Source: Hyphomicrobiaceae bacterium
GTDB lineage: Bacteria; Pseudomonadota; Alphaproteobacteria; Rhizobiales; Methyloligellaceae
DNA length: 64,000 bases
Assembly (NCBI GenBank): GCA_020637815.1
Contig: JACKJS010000002.1
Coordinates: forward strand, 1-64,000
Direction: 5' to 3'
Shown: piece after piece, positions 1-8,488 of the stretch
Numbering within the stretch: the first letter of the stretch is position 1
Layout of the letters: every line of letters begins with the position of its first letter
Program-made: the position numbers and the translations under genes
Notes under the pieces: generated by a model
Told to the model about the DNA's origin: nothing
Databases searched by the model: none
The model's input: only the letters and a program-made list of their open reading frames with translations

Positions 1-2
1 CC

Positions 3-2438
3 GCGCACGCCACGGCGATGGGTGGTCAGCGCGGCATCCTGACCAGAAACGAAGGCAGCGGCGCGACCAAGATCACCGCCAATGGCGACGTCACAGGCAC
101 CGCCCGGGCTGGCATTGAGGCGTACAACAACACCAGTGCCACCGATCTCACGGTGACCGCTGGAGCCACCGTCATGGGTGGGACGTTCGGTATCTATGCC
201 TTCAACAATGGCAGCGGCTTTGTCGACATCACTGCCAACGGCGATGTAATCGCCACCGATCCCATCAGCACCGCCATCGCTGCGCTAAATCAGAACGGCA
301 CCGGCCTGACGGTGACGACCGCCGCCGGCACCAAAGTCAGCAGCGACGGCAAGTACGGCATTTCTGCCCGCAATTACGGCGGCGGCGCGCTCCGCATCAC
401 CGCCAACGGCGATGTCACAACGGCAACAAATATCGCCATCTATGCCCGCACTGCCGGCACCCCGATCTTCGTCACCGTGGGCTCTCAGAGCCATGTGACC
501 AACAACGGCAACGGCTTTGCCGTCGGCGCCGGTTACGGGCCGGCCAGCGTTACGGTGGCCGGCACCCTCAATGGCGGGACCGGCGGCGCAGTTGCGTTCG
601 ATCAAACCAACCCGTTCGCGAACCGGCTTACAGTTCAGCCCGGCTTCGCCATCAACGGCAAGGTGTTTGCCGGGCCCGGCGCCAACGACACCTTGGCCTT
701 CGGCGGCTCGGGCACCGACGCTTTCAATCTCGGCTTGATCGACACCGGCGCCGGCACCAAGCAATACCAGAACTTCGAGATGTTCGAGGTCGACAGCGGT
801 ACTTGGAGCTTTTCCGGCGCGACCTCCGCCGCATTCACCGTCAACGGCGGGACGTTGAAGGGCACCGGCACGTTCGGCGGCCTGACCGTGAACGGCGGCA
901 CGGTGGCGCCCGGCAATTCGATCGGCACGATGCATGTGAACGGCGCCTTCACGCTCGGCTCCGGTGCAATCTACGAGGTGGAGGCCAACGCCCAAGGCCA
1001 GAGCGACAAGGTGATCGTCAAAGGCTCAGTCAACCTGACGGGCGCAACCTTGCGCGTTCTGGAGGCGGCCGGCGCTTATAAGCCCAAGACCAATTATGTG
1101 ATCATCGACAATGACGGCACCGACGCGGTCAAGGGCACGTTCGCCAAGGTCACCAACAGTCTCGCCTTTCTGATCCCGAGCGTCAGCTATAATGGCGGGA
1201 CCGGCAACGATGTGGTGCTTAGCCTGGAACGCAATGCCACGCTGTTCCAGGACGTCGCCAAGACGAAGAACCAGAAAGCCGTGGCCGGGGCGTTGGATCG
1301 GTTCCCCACGGACAATCCGCTGTTCCTCTCGGTCCTCAATCAAACCGCCTCCGGCGCGCGGCAGGCCTTCGATGCGTTGTCGGGCGAAGTGCATGCGACC
1401 GTTGCCGGGACGCTGGTGGACGACAGCCGCTATGTGCGCGAAGCGGTGCTGGGCCGCATGACGCAGGCGAGCCATCAGGGCGGCGCGCTGGGGAACGGCG
1501 GGCCGCAAACGGCCAGCTACGACAGCCAGGCGATGATGCTCGGCGGCGCGGGGATGTATGAAGGCAAGTCGCTCGTCGACGACGTGCCGCAATCTTCACC
1601 GCTGGCCTTCTGGACGCAAGGCTATGGCGCCTGGGGCACGTTCGACGGCGACGGCAACGCGGCCACCGCGGACCGCGATCTCGGCGGCTTTATCTCCGGC
1701 ATGGATGCGGATGTCGGCCAGGCGTTCTGGGGAAGGTGGCGTGTGGGCGTGGCGACCGGCGCGTCCTTCTCTAACGTGAGCGTGGATCAGCGCTACAGCG
1801 GCGCCAACACCAAGACCTATCATCTCGGCGGCTACGTGAACGGCGGCGTGTCGGGCTTCGCGCTGCGGGGGGGCGGGCTCTGGGCCCGGAGCGAGATCGA
1901 GACATCCCGCGCGGTCCTGTTCCCGAACTTCTTCGAGCGCCAGAAGGCGGACTACGACGCCGACACGGGGCAACTCTTCGGCGAGATCGCTTATCCCACG
2001 CAAATGGCAGGCGTCGAACTCGAGCCATTCGCGGGGCTTGCGTATGTGTCGGTCGAGAGTGGCGGCTTCCGCGAGAAGGGCGGGCCGCAGGCCTCGCTGA
2101 AGACGTCCGGGTTCGATCTGGACGTGGGCTACACCACGGTGGGCCTGCGCGCCGCCAAGACCATGTTGTGCGGCGCGATGGAGATCACCCCGCATGTCTC
2201 GGCCGCTTGGCTGCACGCCTTCGACGACGTGACGCCCGATGCAGGTCTCGCCTTCGCCACCACCGGCATCGGCTTCGACGTGGCCGGCGTGCCGCTTGCC
2301 GAGGACAGCGCGCTTCTGGATGCCGGCCTCGACCTTGCCTTGACAGACCGCCTCTCGGCCGGCGTCTCGTACTCGGGCCAATATGCCGACAATGTCTCCG
2401 ACAACGCCGTCAAGGGCCGCTTCACCTGGCGGTTCTAG
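3..2438 (+). CDS. Autotransporter outer-membrane protein, 3' part (5' end beyond window)
   Basis: The reading frame is open from base 3, so the true start lies to the left. The visible roughly 810 residues begin with a Gly/Thr/Asn-rich passenger of repeated beta-strand units (ITANGDV recurs several times). Next comes a beta-strand repeat with the pattern GTGTFGGLTVNGG and VAPGNSIG at about residues 285-310 counted from the ATG at 18, which is typical of autotransporter passengers. From about residue 530 the sequence changes to alternating hydrophobic and aromatic strands of a 12-strand translocator barrel and ends in Phe (FTWRF), the usual last residue of outer-membrane barrels. Expected role: a surface-displayed adhesin or virulence-type passenger secreted by the type Va route. 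The passenger's target cannot be read from sequence. Family call is secure; the missing N-terminus hides the signal peptide. Confidence 0.9.
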   Translation, partial: AHATAMGGQRGILTRNEGSGATKITANGDVTGTARAGIEAYNNTSATDLTVTAGATVMGGTFGIYAFNNGSGFVDITANGDVIATDPISTAIAALNQNGTGLTVTTAAGTKVSSDGKYGISARNYGGGALRITANGDVTTATNIAIYARTAGTPIFVTVGSQSHVTNNGNGFAVGAGYGPASVTVAGTLNGGTGGAVAFDQTNPFANRLTVQPGFAINGKVFAGPGANDTLAFGGSGTDAFNLGLIDTGAGTKQYQNFEMFEVDSGTWSFSGATSAAFTVNGGTLKGTGTFGGLTVNGGTVAPGNSIGTMHVNGAFTLGSGAIYEVEANAQGQSDKVIVKGSVNLTGATLRVLEAAGAYKPKTNYVIIDNDGTDAVKGTFAKVTNSLAFLIPSVSYNGGTGNDVVLSLERNATLFQDVAKTKNQKAVAGALDRFPTDNPLFLSVLNQTASGARQAFDALSGEVHATVAGTLVDDSRYVREAVLGRMTQASHQGGALGNGGPQTASYDSQAMMLGGAGMYEGKSLVDDVPQSSPLAFWTQGYGAWGTFDGDGNAATADRDLGGFISGMDADVGQAFWGRWRVGVATGASFSNVSVDQRYSGANTKTYHLGGYVNGGVSGFALRGGGLWARSEIETSRAVLFPNFFERQKADYDADTGQLFGEIAYPTQMAGVELEPFAGLAYVSVESGGFREKGGPQASLKTSGFDLDVGYTTVGLRAAKTMLCGAMEITPHVSAAWLHAFDDVTPDAGLAFATTGIGFDVAGVPLAEDSALLDAGLDLALTDRLSAGVSYSGQYADNVSDNAVKGRFTWRF

Positions 2439-2577
2439 CTAGGGTGCGATGTCTGCTTTTCGGGGTGGATTCAGGTGGTCGACGCAACACTTTGTCCAAC
2501 GGCCACGAGTTTCTTGGCTTCGCTGGTCTCCGGCGCAAAATTTGATTCTGCACGGCATAGCACATGGATCGACGATC

Positions 2578-3158
2578 TTACCCTGCTTGCCTCTCGAAGT
2601 AGTCGAGGACCTGTCGGATTATCTCCGGGTTTGGATCGCTGGAGAGAGGATCAACTCCGGCCTCACCAAACTCGGTGGCGACCACCTGCTTCATAAGTTC
2701 GGCCTGCCGCTCAGGGGCGACCTTCCCATAACTGTTCCAGGTGGTGCCCATGTTTTCGTGGCCGAGGTTCTGAGACCAGGCTTTCATCTGCTCAGCGTTC
2801 TGGGCGCGCTGCATACCAAGGCGGGTGAGTATATCGCGGAAGCAATGGGGGTTGGGGACAGGCAGACCGTTCGCCTTGAAGGCCTCGGCAAAGATCTTCC
2901 GGATAGGCTGTGCGGTAGACCAACATTCCCGCGTCAGCCCGATAGCGGCGAAGTTCTGGTTTCCGTCCTGCCCCATCTTGGTTTTGGGGAAGAGCGGATC
3001 ATTGGGGCCGAAGAGCAGCTCCTGCTTTAGATACGTTACCCAGTCTCGCACGACGACCTCGATTTCCAGACCTATGGGGAAGAACCACGTGAGGAACCTT
3101 TTGCGGTTCTTGGTGGTCACCTCCCTTCCATCTTGGTCGAGCATGCGCTGGCCTAGCC
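2578..3158 (-). pseudogene. C-terminal fragment of a second tyrosine recombinase
   Basis: This minus-strand frame encodes roughly the last 190 residues of a site-specific integrase. Visible catalytic-domain features are the box HCFRDILTRLG (His-x-x-Arg), then LGHENMGTTWNSYG with the second His and the likely nucleophile Tyr, and a tail APERQAELM. Upstream of about 3158 the frame stays open but the residues are nonsense, because that DNA encodes another integrase in a different frame. The N-terminal and core-binding halves are therefore absent. The DNA was probably left by an older integration event at the same tRNA. The family resembles integrases with a ..VAPxRQAE.. tail found in alphaproteobacterial islands (recalled, not searched). 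Confidence 0.75.
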
Positions 3159-4027
3159 GGTCAGCGCGCACAGCTCGTTCAGAAGCTCGATCGCTTGCCG
3201 TGGGAGCGGCTTCTTGTGAGGCCGGCGCATCTTCGCCCGTGCCTCTGGGATAACCCACGTTCCCGCCTCAAGATCAAACTCAGACCATTCCGCTTGCCGC
3301 AACTCCCCAGGGCGCGGGAAGAGCAGCGCCATAAGCTTCAAAGCGATGGCGGTTGTTGGTTGGCCATCGAACGTGTCGATGGCGCGCAGCAGCGCCCCAA
3401 ATGCGGCAGGATCCGTAACAGCGACTGATGCTCGACGCGAGGCGCCGTGAGAGCCCCTTTGAGCGGCTCGGCTGGGTTCTGCTCGGCACGTGCCGTCGCG
3501 ACCGCATAGCGGAAGACAGACCCAATCGTTGAGCGCATGCGCCGTGCCGTCTCATAGCGGCCACGCTGCTCCGCACGTCTCAAGGGCACCAACACGTCCG
3601 CTGGTTTGATCTCATTGATGCGGCGGTGGCCAAGATCCTTTGAGGCCAAGTCCAGCAACCAACGCAGCTTGTTGAGCGTGACCTCTGCGCGACCCTCACG
3701 CTCAAGCTTGGCGAGATACTCGTCGGCAATGCTTCTGAACGTGACCGCAGCGGCCTCTGCCTCGATCCTTGCCGCACGCTTGGCTTCACTTGGGTCAACC
3801 CCATCCGCCAACAAGCGCTTCGCCTCATCGCGCTTCTGACGTGCATCGGCCAGCCCAAGAACCGGATAGGCTCCAAGGCTCAACAGCTTCTGCTTGCCAA
3901 GAAACCGGTAGGCCAACCGCCAGAGCTTCGATCCGTTCGGCATCAGCCACAGCTGCAAGCCACCGCCATCGGAGAGCTTGCGGATCGACGCTCCTGATCT
4001 GGCGTTCCGGGCGCGTGTTTCTGTCAG
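3153..4027 (-). pseudogene. P4-type integrase remnant, frameshifted, no start codon, truncated
   Basis: The minus strand from 4027 reads LTETRARN, then the DUF4102-type N-terminal arm-binding domain (KLSDGGGLQLW, LGAYPVLGLADAR, GVDPSEAKR) and a core-binding domain. At about 3420-3425 the frame shifts: HQS continues as AVTDPAAFGALLRAIDTF in the next frame, consistent with loss of one base. It then runs to a catalytic-domain start (RPGELRQAEW, with the first catalytic Arg) and stops at 3153. The codon where the start ATG is expected (complement of 4028-4030) is TAG. The catalytic His-x-x-Arg, second His and Tyr are missing; a piece of a different integrase follows at the junction. The gene is dead. 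Confidence 0.85.
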
Positions 4028-4076
4028 CTAGTTGAGGAAACGGGCCCCTGCCATCGCACCAACCCCCCCCCCATTC

Positions 4077-4147
4077 TGTTAGCATACCTAACAATGATAC
4101 CAACAAATCGGGGATTCGATACCAACAACGACATTCGGATACCAACA
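4077..4147. repeat. Direct repeats GATACCAACA, possible integrase arm-type sites
   Basis: GATACCAACA occurs three times, at 4096-4105, 4118-4127 and 4138-4147, with 22- and 20-bp periods. A relaxed fourth copy lies in the inverted repeat TGTTAG-CATAC-CTAACA at 4077-4093. The block sits between the dead P4-type integrase (starting at about 4027) and the left attachment repeat at 4239, and is richer in A+T than its surroundings. Short direct repeats between a tRNA and the 5' end of a P4-family integrase are typical positions for arm-type binding sites. That role is inferred from position. Confidence 0.5.
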
Positions 4148-4238
4148 CACGGCATCGGACATGGATGGACAAATATTCCCGTCAACACGCTGAATTATTG
4201 TCACCTTTCGGACAACGACGGACTTGCCTGGAGGGGGA

Positions 4239-4254
4239 GTGGTGCCGCAAGAGA
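4239..4254. repeat. attL: copy of the tRNA-Thr 3' end
   Basis: The 16 bases AGTGGTGCCGCAAGAG are identical to 13527-13542, which covers the 3' end of the tRNA-Thr gene. This copy is not attached to a tRNA body, so it is the displaced end left by integration. It lies 196 bp upstream of the element's integrase gene. Confidence 0.85.
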
Positions 4255-4450
4255 CCGCTCCCGGCGGACCCGCTGAGCGCCGCCAAGCGCCGCTGGTCTC
4301 CATCCAACTATTTGATTGTGCTTATATAATTGCTTGCCTTCACGTTGCAGAGCGCCGATAGTAGCCGTCGCACACCGGCCCCCGAAGCGGGGGTTGCCCC
4401 GGGGGTGCTGGGGGTTGAGCGCCTGAAGACTGCACTGGGATTTGGACGCG

Positions 4451-5740
4451 ATGGCGAGGCAATCAAACCGGCTGACGGCGGTCCAGGTGAGGTCGCTGAA
4501 GAAGCCGGGTCGGTACGGCGACGGGCACAACTTATACCTCCAGATAACGGACGCCGGAGCGAAGTCGTGGCTGCTGCGATACGCCCGAAACGGGCGCGAG
4601 CGGTGGCTCGGACTCGGGCCCCTGCACACCTTCTCGCTCGCGGAAGCGCGCGACCGTGCGCGCCGCGCCCGGCAGCAGATCGCCGACGGCATTGACCCAA
4701 TCGAGCAGCGCAGGTCTGAGCGCGCCGAGCGCGCCCTGGAGGCGACGCGGCAGATCACGTTCGAGGCGGCGACGAAGGCGTACTACGCGCAGCACGAGGT
4801 CCGCTGGACCAACGCGAAGCACCGGGAGAACTTCCTGTCGTCGCTTCGCCGCTACGCCTTCCCGATAATCGGTAGGCTGAACGTCTCCGAGATCGACACG
4901 GGGCTCGTCCTCCGCGTCCTCGAACCGATCTGGACGACGAAGAACGAGACGGCGAGCAAGCTCCGGCAGCGCATGCAGGCCGTCCTCGACTGGGCCACGG
5001 TCAGGGGCCACAGGACCGGCGAGAACCCGGCCCGCTGGCGCGGGCACCTGAACAACGTCCTGCCCGCCCCGGGCCAGGTGCAGAACGCGAAGAACTACCC
5101 GGCGATGCGCTACGAGGACGTGCCCGTCTTCATGCCGGAGCTCCGCGAGCGCCAGGGCGTTGCTGCCCGGGCGCTGGAGTTCCTCATCCTGACGGCAGCG
5201 CGGACCAACGAGGTTGTCGGCGCGACCTGGGCCGAAATCGACCTCGACGGCCGTACGTGGACCATTCCGGCCGCGCGGATGGGCAAGACGGGAAAGCCGC
5301 ACCGCGTCCCTCTGGTGGACCGCGCCGTCGACTTGCTGAACGAGCTGCCTCGCGAGCGCGGCAATGACTTCGTCTTTGTGAGCCCGATGCGCCGGGGCGC
5401 CGGGCTGAGCAACATGGCGATGGCGACCGTACTCAAGAAGATCCACGCTGCGCGGGAGAAGGCTGGCCTGCCCCGGTTCGCCGATCGTCAGACCGGCACG
5501 CTCGCGGTGCCGCACGGATTCCGGTCCAGCTTCCGGGACTGGGCCGCCGAGCGAACGTCCGCACAGAACCACATCGTCGAGATGTCGCTAAGCCACCAGG
5601 TCGGGAATGCCGTGGAGCGAGCGTACAGGCGAGGTGACCTTCTCGACAAGCGGCGGCGCCTCATGGAGTCCTGGTCGGCGTACTGCACCAGCCGACCAGC
5701 CTCGGCGGATGTGGTACCGATTGGGCGGAGAGTAGGTTGA
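4451..5740 (+). CDS. int: P4-type tyrosine recombinase (integrase) of the element
   Basis: A full-length 429-residue integrase of the P4/DUF4102 family, expected to catalyse integration and excision at tRNA-Thr. The N-terminal arm-binding domain covers about residues 5-90 (DGHNLYLQI, LGLGPLHTFSLAEARDRAR, DGIDPIEQRR), the core-binding domain about 100-200 and the catalytic domain about 225-400. All catalytic positions are visible: Arg in TAARTNEV, Lys in GKTGKPHRVPL, His and Arg in HGFRSSFRDW, His in LSHQVGN and the nucleophile Tyr in VERAYRRGDL. ATG 4451 is preferred: GGGA at 4437-4440 is about 10 bases upstream, whereas TTG at 4442 lies too close to it. The stop overlaps the TTG start of the next gene (TTGA). 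Confidence 0.93.
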   Translation: MARQSNRLTAVQVRSLKKPGRYGDGHNLYLQITDAGAKSWLLRYARNGRERWLGLGPLHTFSLAEARDRARRARQQIADGIDPIEQRRSERAERALEATRQITFEAATKAYYAQHEVRWTNAKHRENFLSSLRRYAFPIIGRLNVSEIDTGLVLRVLEPIWTTKNETASKLRQRMQAVLDWATVRGHRTGENPARWRGHLNNVLPAPGQVQNAKNYPAMRYEDVPVFMPELRERQGVAARALEFLILTAARTNEVVGATWAEIDLDGRTWTIPAARMGKTGKPHRVPLVDRAVDLLNELPRERGNDFVFVSPMRRGAGLSNMAMATVLKKIHAAREKAGLPRFADRQTGTLAVPHGFRSSFRDWAAERTSAQNHIVEMSLSHQVGNAVERAYRRGDLLDKRRRLMESWSAYCTSRPASADVVPIGRRVG

Positions 5741-6105
5741 GCAAAGCGAACCCAACCGACCTGTTCGCGCTTGTCGAACGCGTCGTCTCAGCAACAGAGG
5801 CGGAAGGCGAGGAGGAGCTCGTCGTTCCGACGCATGTGGCACGCGCACTTCTTGAGCTGGCTAGGCGCGCGCCGCGCACCCGTCGCGGACGACCCCCCGT
5901 ATCGGGGCGAACAACCGTACGCGACACAGTCGCCGTGTACCTAGCGCGTCGGCGGAAGCGCGAGTTGCTGGCCGCTGCGGAGGCCAGGGGCGAGCACCTG
6001 AGCGCCGACGCAGCCGCATGGCAAGCCGCGAACGAGTCGACCACAAAGTCTCGCCTCTCCGCCTCCGAGATTAGGTCGCGTATGGACCGTCGGTCCCGGC
6101 GCTAA
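5737..6105 (+). CDS. Small basic/acidic hypothetical protein coupled to int
   Basis: A 122-residue protein of unknown function. It begins with TTG overlapping the integrase stop codon (TTGA at 5737-5740), which suggests translational coupling. An acidic stretch (EAEGEEEL) is followed by an Arg-rich middle (RAPRTRRGRPP) and a predicted helical second half with many Ala, Glu and Arg (YLARRRKRELLAAAEARGE). No signal peptide or membrane segment is seen. The basic, helical character could suit DNA binding or an accessory role in recombination, but nothing diagnostic is visible. Confidence 0.6.
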   Translation: MSKANPTDLFALVERVVSATEAEGEEELVVPTHVARALLELARRAPRTRRGRPPVSGRTTVRDTVAVYLARRRKRELLAAAEARGEHLSADAAAWQAANESTTKSRLSASEIRSRMDRRSRR

Positions 6106-6221
6106 ATTCCCCGAATTGTGGCCGGTGCGCGCGCACCAACGGACGCGCAGTATGACTCCCTAGGCGGCGGCGCTAAACGCAGCCAGCCGCCGAAGCCCTA
6201 TTGGAATGGGAGTTGTTGGAC

Positions 6222-6428
6222 ATGAGCGAAGAGAAGCGAGCCCGCCACGTCATTCGCGGATGGGACGGAATTAGGACATTTACCGGCTACGGCCGCACCC
6301 AGCTCCAGGACATGATTGCGCGCGGCGACTTCCCAGCACCGATGAAGCTGGGGCCCCGCGCTGTTGGCTGGTTTGAGGAAACAATCCGCGTCTGGCAGGA
6401 CCAGATCGCCCGTGACGGTGGCGCGTAA
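6222..6428 (+). CDS. AlpA/MerR-like small DNA-binding regulator, excisionase-like
   Basis: A 68-residue protein. ATG 6222 is chosen because TGGGAG lies at 6207-6212, nine bases upstream; a TTG at 6201 would add seven residues. The sequence matches the layout of AlpA-type winged-helix proteins: GRTQLQDMIARGDFPAPMKLGPRAVGWFEETIRVWQDQ, given here as the pieces GRTQLQDMI, GDFPAPMKLG and VGWFEETI. In P4-like elements AlpA homologues activate or direct integrase and excision. A stop codon overlapping the next ATG (TAATG) indicates an operon with the following gene. The family call is good; the exact role (excisionase or activator) is inferred from context. Confidence 0.8.
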   Translation: MSEEKRARHVIRGWDGIRTFTGYGRTQLQDMIARGDFPAPMKLGPRAVGWFEETIRVWQDQIARDGGA

Positions 6429-6685
6429 TGTGCAGGAAGCTCCTCGGGGCCATCCCCTATGGCGGTCCGAACGTCGTTCGAGAGGTCTACCTTTGTCGCA
6501 GCGACGTTGAGGTCGCTTGTGACGTCTACCCTCCACACACCGTACGGCCCGGCGAGTGCTACGTTCAGACGAACTTCTGCGAGCCGGACGTCGGCGGTGT
6601 GCGGCGCTGGCTTCACCGGACCCTGTGCCGCGAGCACGGCGCCGAGTTTGAGTCGGCAGCTCTCTCGAGTTCTCAAGAGCCCTAG
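6428..6685 (+). CDS. Hypothetical cysteine-containing small protein
   Basis: An 85-residue protein whose ATG overlaps the stop of the AlpA-like gene (TAATG, 6426-6430), so the two are likely co-translated. It contains six Cys (MCRKLL, YLCRSD, VACDVY, GECYVQ, NFCEPD, TLCREHG), spaced irregularly, and two His near the C-terminal Cys (HRTLCREHG). The pattern could bind a metal, but no standard zinc-finger spacing is evident. No homologue is recognised. Confidence 0.6.
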   Translation: MCRKLLGAIPYGGPNVVREVYLCRSDVEVACDVYPPHTVRPGECYVQTNFCEPDVGGVRRWLHRTLCREHGAEFESAALSSSQEP

Positions 6686-6769
6686 CAAAGTCTGCCCGGC
6701 GCGCAACGCGCGCGGCGTACCGGGCTAACGGTGGATCGCGCGCACAATCGAACCTGGAAGGAGAGAAAC

Positions 6770-7117
6770 GTGACCGAACCGCACAAGTTGGCTTGCAGCG
6801 AGGCTGGGCGAAGACGCAGGTATGCGGAGCCCGAGGTAGCAATGATGCTTGACCGCTTGGGGGCCTTACTCTCGCGGGCTCGCGGCAAGCTGGACGCCAC
6901 CCGGGAGCTCGTTGAGCTGTGTGACCGCAACGAAGGCCAGGACGACCGCATTGGCTTTACTGATGCAGCCAACGTCATTGACGAACTGGTGAGTGACGCC
7001 GCCGAAACGCTCGGCGAGATCCACGACGAGATGCAGCACGAGGCGGACCAGGCCTCCCTGGCCGCGAAGGCTGAGGCTGACATGGCCCGAGTGATGGGCG
7101 GAGCCGAATTGGCCTAG
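6770..7117 (+). CDS. Hypothetical helical protein
   Basis: A 115-residue protein. GTG 6770 is selected because an AAGGAGAGAAAC sequence lies directly upstream; a GTG at 6731 in the same frame lacks such a site. The product is acidic and helix-rich (LLSRARGKLDATRELVELCD, with the later stretch VIDELVSDAAETLGEIHDEM), probably coiled coil. No catalytic motif, signal peptide or membrane helix is visible. It may be a structural or regulatory component of the element. Function unknown. Confidence 0.6.
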   Translation: MTEPHKLACSEAGRRRRYAEPEVAMMLDRLGALLSRARGKLDATRELVELCDRNEGQDDRIGFTDAANVIDELVSDAAETLGEIHDEMQHEADQASLAAKAEADMARVMGGAELA

Positions 7118-7131
7118 CCCCCGAGAACGAG

Positions 7132-7164
7132 GCCCCGCCTTAGGCATTCAACCGAAGGCGGGGC
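7132..7164. terminator. Perfect 10-bp stem-loop, terminator-like without a U run
   Basis: GCCCCGCCTT (7132-7141) and AAGGCGGGGC (7155-7164) form a perfect stem around a 13-base loop, between the gene ending at 7117 and the one starting at 7207. No T tract follows, so it may act as a weak terminator, mRNA stabiliser or processing site. Confidence 0.4.
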
Positions 7165-7206
7165 TGACCGTATGTTGCCGACGAGTTTGAAGGAGAAGGC
7201 AACGAC

Positions 7207-8034
7207 ATGGGAGTCATACGCGGCGCGTTGCCGGCAGCGCCCATCGCCGTCTACCCATACTTCGATAAGGTCCAGTTCTGGCTGAAGAGCCCGGCCGACC
7301 GCACCACAGTCGCGAGGCTGCGACGGCACTGTGGTCACCTGCACCCCGACGACCGTCCGGCCCGGTTCGGCCAGGGCTACCGCCAGCGCTTGGAATTTAA
7401 GCAACCCGACGAAGACGCCCTGCGCTGGATCGCCGGTCAAAGCGACGTCCTGATTAACCGGCTGGAGGTCACCCTCGACATGATCTATCCGGATCAGCGG
7501 GCGCTGGAAGACGCGGGCGAATTTCTAGAGCGCCACCTCGTCAGGCGATGGCATGGGCGAACACAGAAGATCAAGGTCGTCGGCAAAACTAGATACGACG
7601 CTCCCCGAGGCGCTCCCAACGGGATGGTGATGTATCCGGAGTCGTATTCGAGGCAGACAGGAGAACTGTTCTGCCTGCACCTGGAATGGCGAATTAACAA
7701 CGCCCGCGCCGCGCGCGGCGCAGGCATCAGAGCCGGAACCGATCTCCTCAGATTCGACCATCGGCGGTTCTGGAGGGAACGGATGCTGCTCGTCGAGATC
7801 GACGCCGAGCGCCTCGGGCGGCTCATGAGGAACCGCCGGAATGGGACGAGGAGCCGGACGCCGGACGTTGGGCGGTTCAGCGGGATCGTGACGAACCTCG
7901 ACAGGAGGCGAGGCGGCGTCGTGCTGAAGGCCTTCGGGACCCTTCAGGAGGTCATCGACGCGTTCGGGTCCTCACTTCGGCTGGAGAGAGCCGTGAAGCG
8001 GATCGCGACTGCAAGCTTCCTTCCGGATGCCTGA
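7207..8034 (+). CDS. Possible element replication initiator (Rep_trans-like)
   Basis: A 275-residue protein with a strong ribosome binding site (AAGGAGA about 10 bases before ATG 7207). Recognisable pieces are PYFDKVQFWL near the N-terminus, INRLEVTLDM at about residue 82, a conserved-looking YSRQTGELFCLHLEWRIN at about 140-157 and LLVEIDAERLGRL at about 197. The TRLDVxxD-like strand followed by a later (L)EWR strand recalls rolling-circle initiators of the Rep_trans type. Related proteins, as far as I recall, are common in alphaproteobacterial islands but usually carry no assigned function. A catalytic Tyr cannot be assigned by eye, so the replication role is a hypothesis supported mainly by its position after the AlpA-like gene. 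Confidence 0.4.
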   Translation: MGVIRGALPAAPIAVYPYFDKVQFWLKSPADRTTVARLRRHCGHLHPDDRPARFGQGYRQRLEFKQPDEDALRWIAGQSDVLINRLEVTLDMIYPDQRALEDAGEFLERHLVRRWHGRTQKIKVVGKTRYDAPRGAPNGMVMYPESYSRQTGELFCLHLEWRINNARAARGAGIRAGTDLLRFDHRRFWRERMLLVEIDAERLGRLMRNRRNGTRSRTPDVGRFSGIVTNLDRRRGGVVLKAFGTLQEVIDAFGSSLRLERAVKRIATASFLPDA

Positions 8035-8103
8035 CGCGACCTTCTCTGTAATATACCAAGCCGAAGCGCCTACTCGCACGACCGGCCGGAATATTGGCCA
8101 TCG

Positions 8104-8397
8104 TCAGCTCGGCTTCTTTTGCTTCCGGAGCGCGGCGAGCACGTTCTTGCGCTTGCTCGGCGACAGGCTCGCCAGGAGCATGAGCGCGTGGATGTCTGCC
8201 TCGTCGATATGGAGCGTCACCCGATAGTCCCCCGTCATGGTCACCGCGGCCGTGCTTTCGAAGCTGAAGGTTCGCTGGCCCTCAGGATCGGCGCTGACCT
8301 TCATGGTCGTGACCTTCTCGCTGGGTTCGTCCGGGCGCCAGTCGAACAGGACATGAGTGTACATCCGGCGAAGTCGTCCCCTTGCTGACACGCGCAT
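8104..8397 (-). CDS. Hypothetical 97-aa protein, opposite orientation to its neighbours
   Basis: A minus-strand gene with GAGGAGA just upstream of the ATG at 8397, a stronger start than the longer frame reaching 8520. The product begins MRVSARGRLRRMY, continues with alternating beta-strand-like segments (TTMKVSADPEG, RTFSFESTAAVTMTGDYRVTLHI) and ends in a basic helix (SPSKRKNVLAALRKQKK). It is convergent with the Rep-like gene and divergent from the DUF4145 gene, and its start lies within 100 bases of the latter's. Function unknown; a small DNA-binding regulator of the divergent pair is possible. Confidence 0.55.
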   Translation of the reverse strand: MRVSARGRLRRMYTHVLFDWRPDEPSEKVTTMKVSADPEGQRTFSFESTAAVTMTGDYRVTLHIDEADIHALMLLASLSPSKRKNVLAALRKQKKPS

Positions 8398-8488
8398 TTC
8401 AGTCTCCTCATGGCCGTGGTGTGCGACAATACTAGCGGTGCAAGTTATGCTAGTCTGCCGGCCGACTGCAGCCCAGGGGTTTATGCGC

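Noticed and set aside
2475..2488. GTGGTCGACGCAAC resembling the att repeat near the autotransporter end
   Set aside because: Needs an inserted base and several mismatches to match AGTGGTGCCGCAAGAG; too degenerate to call an old att site.
4063..4072. Ten-C homopolymer
   Set aside because: In non-coding DNA next to the dead integrase; may be a sequencing-prone tract but explains no frameshift in a gene.
6124..6137. 14-bp palindrome GGTGCGCGCGCACC upstream of the AlpA-like gene
   Set aside because: Could be an operator, but a GC-rich palindrome of this length arises easily here and no second copy exists.
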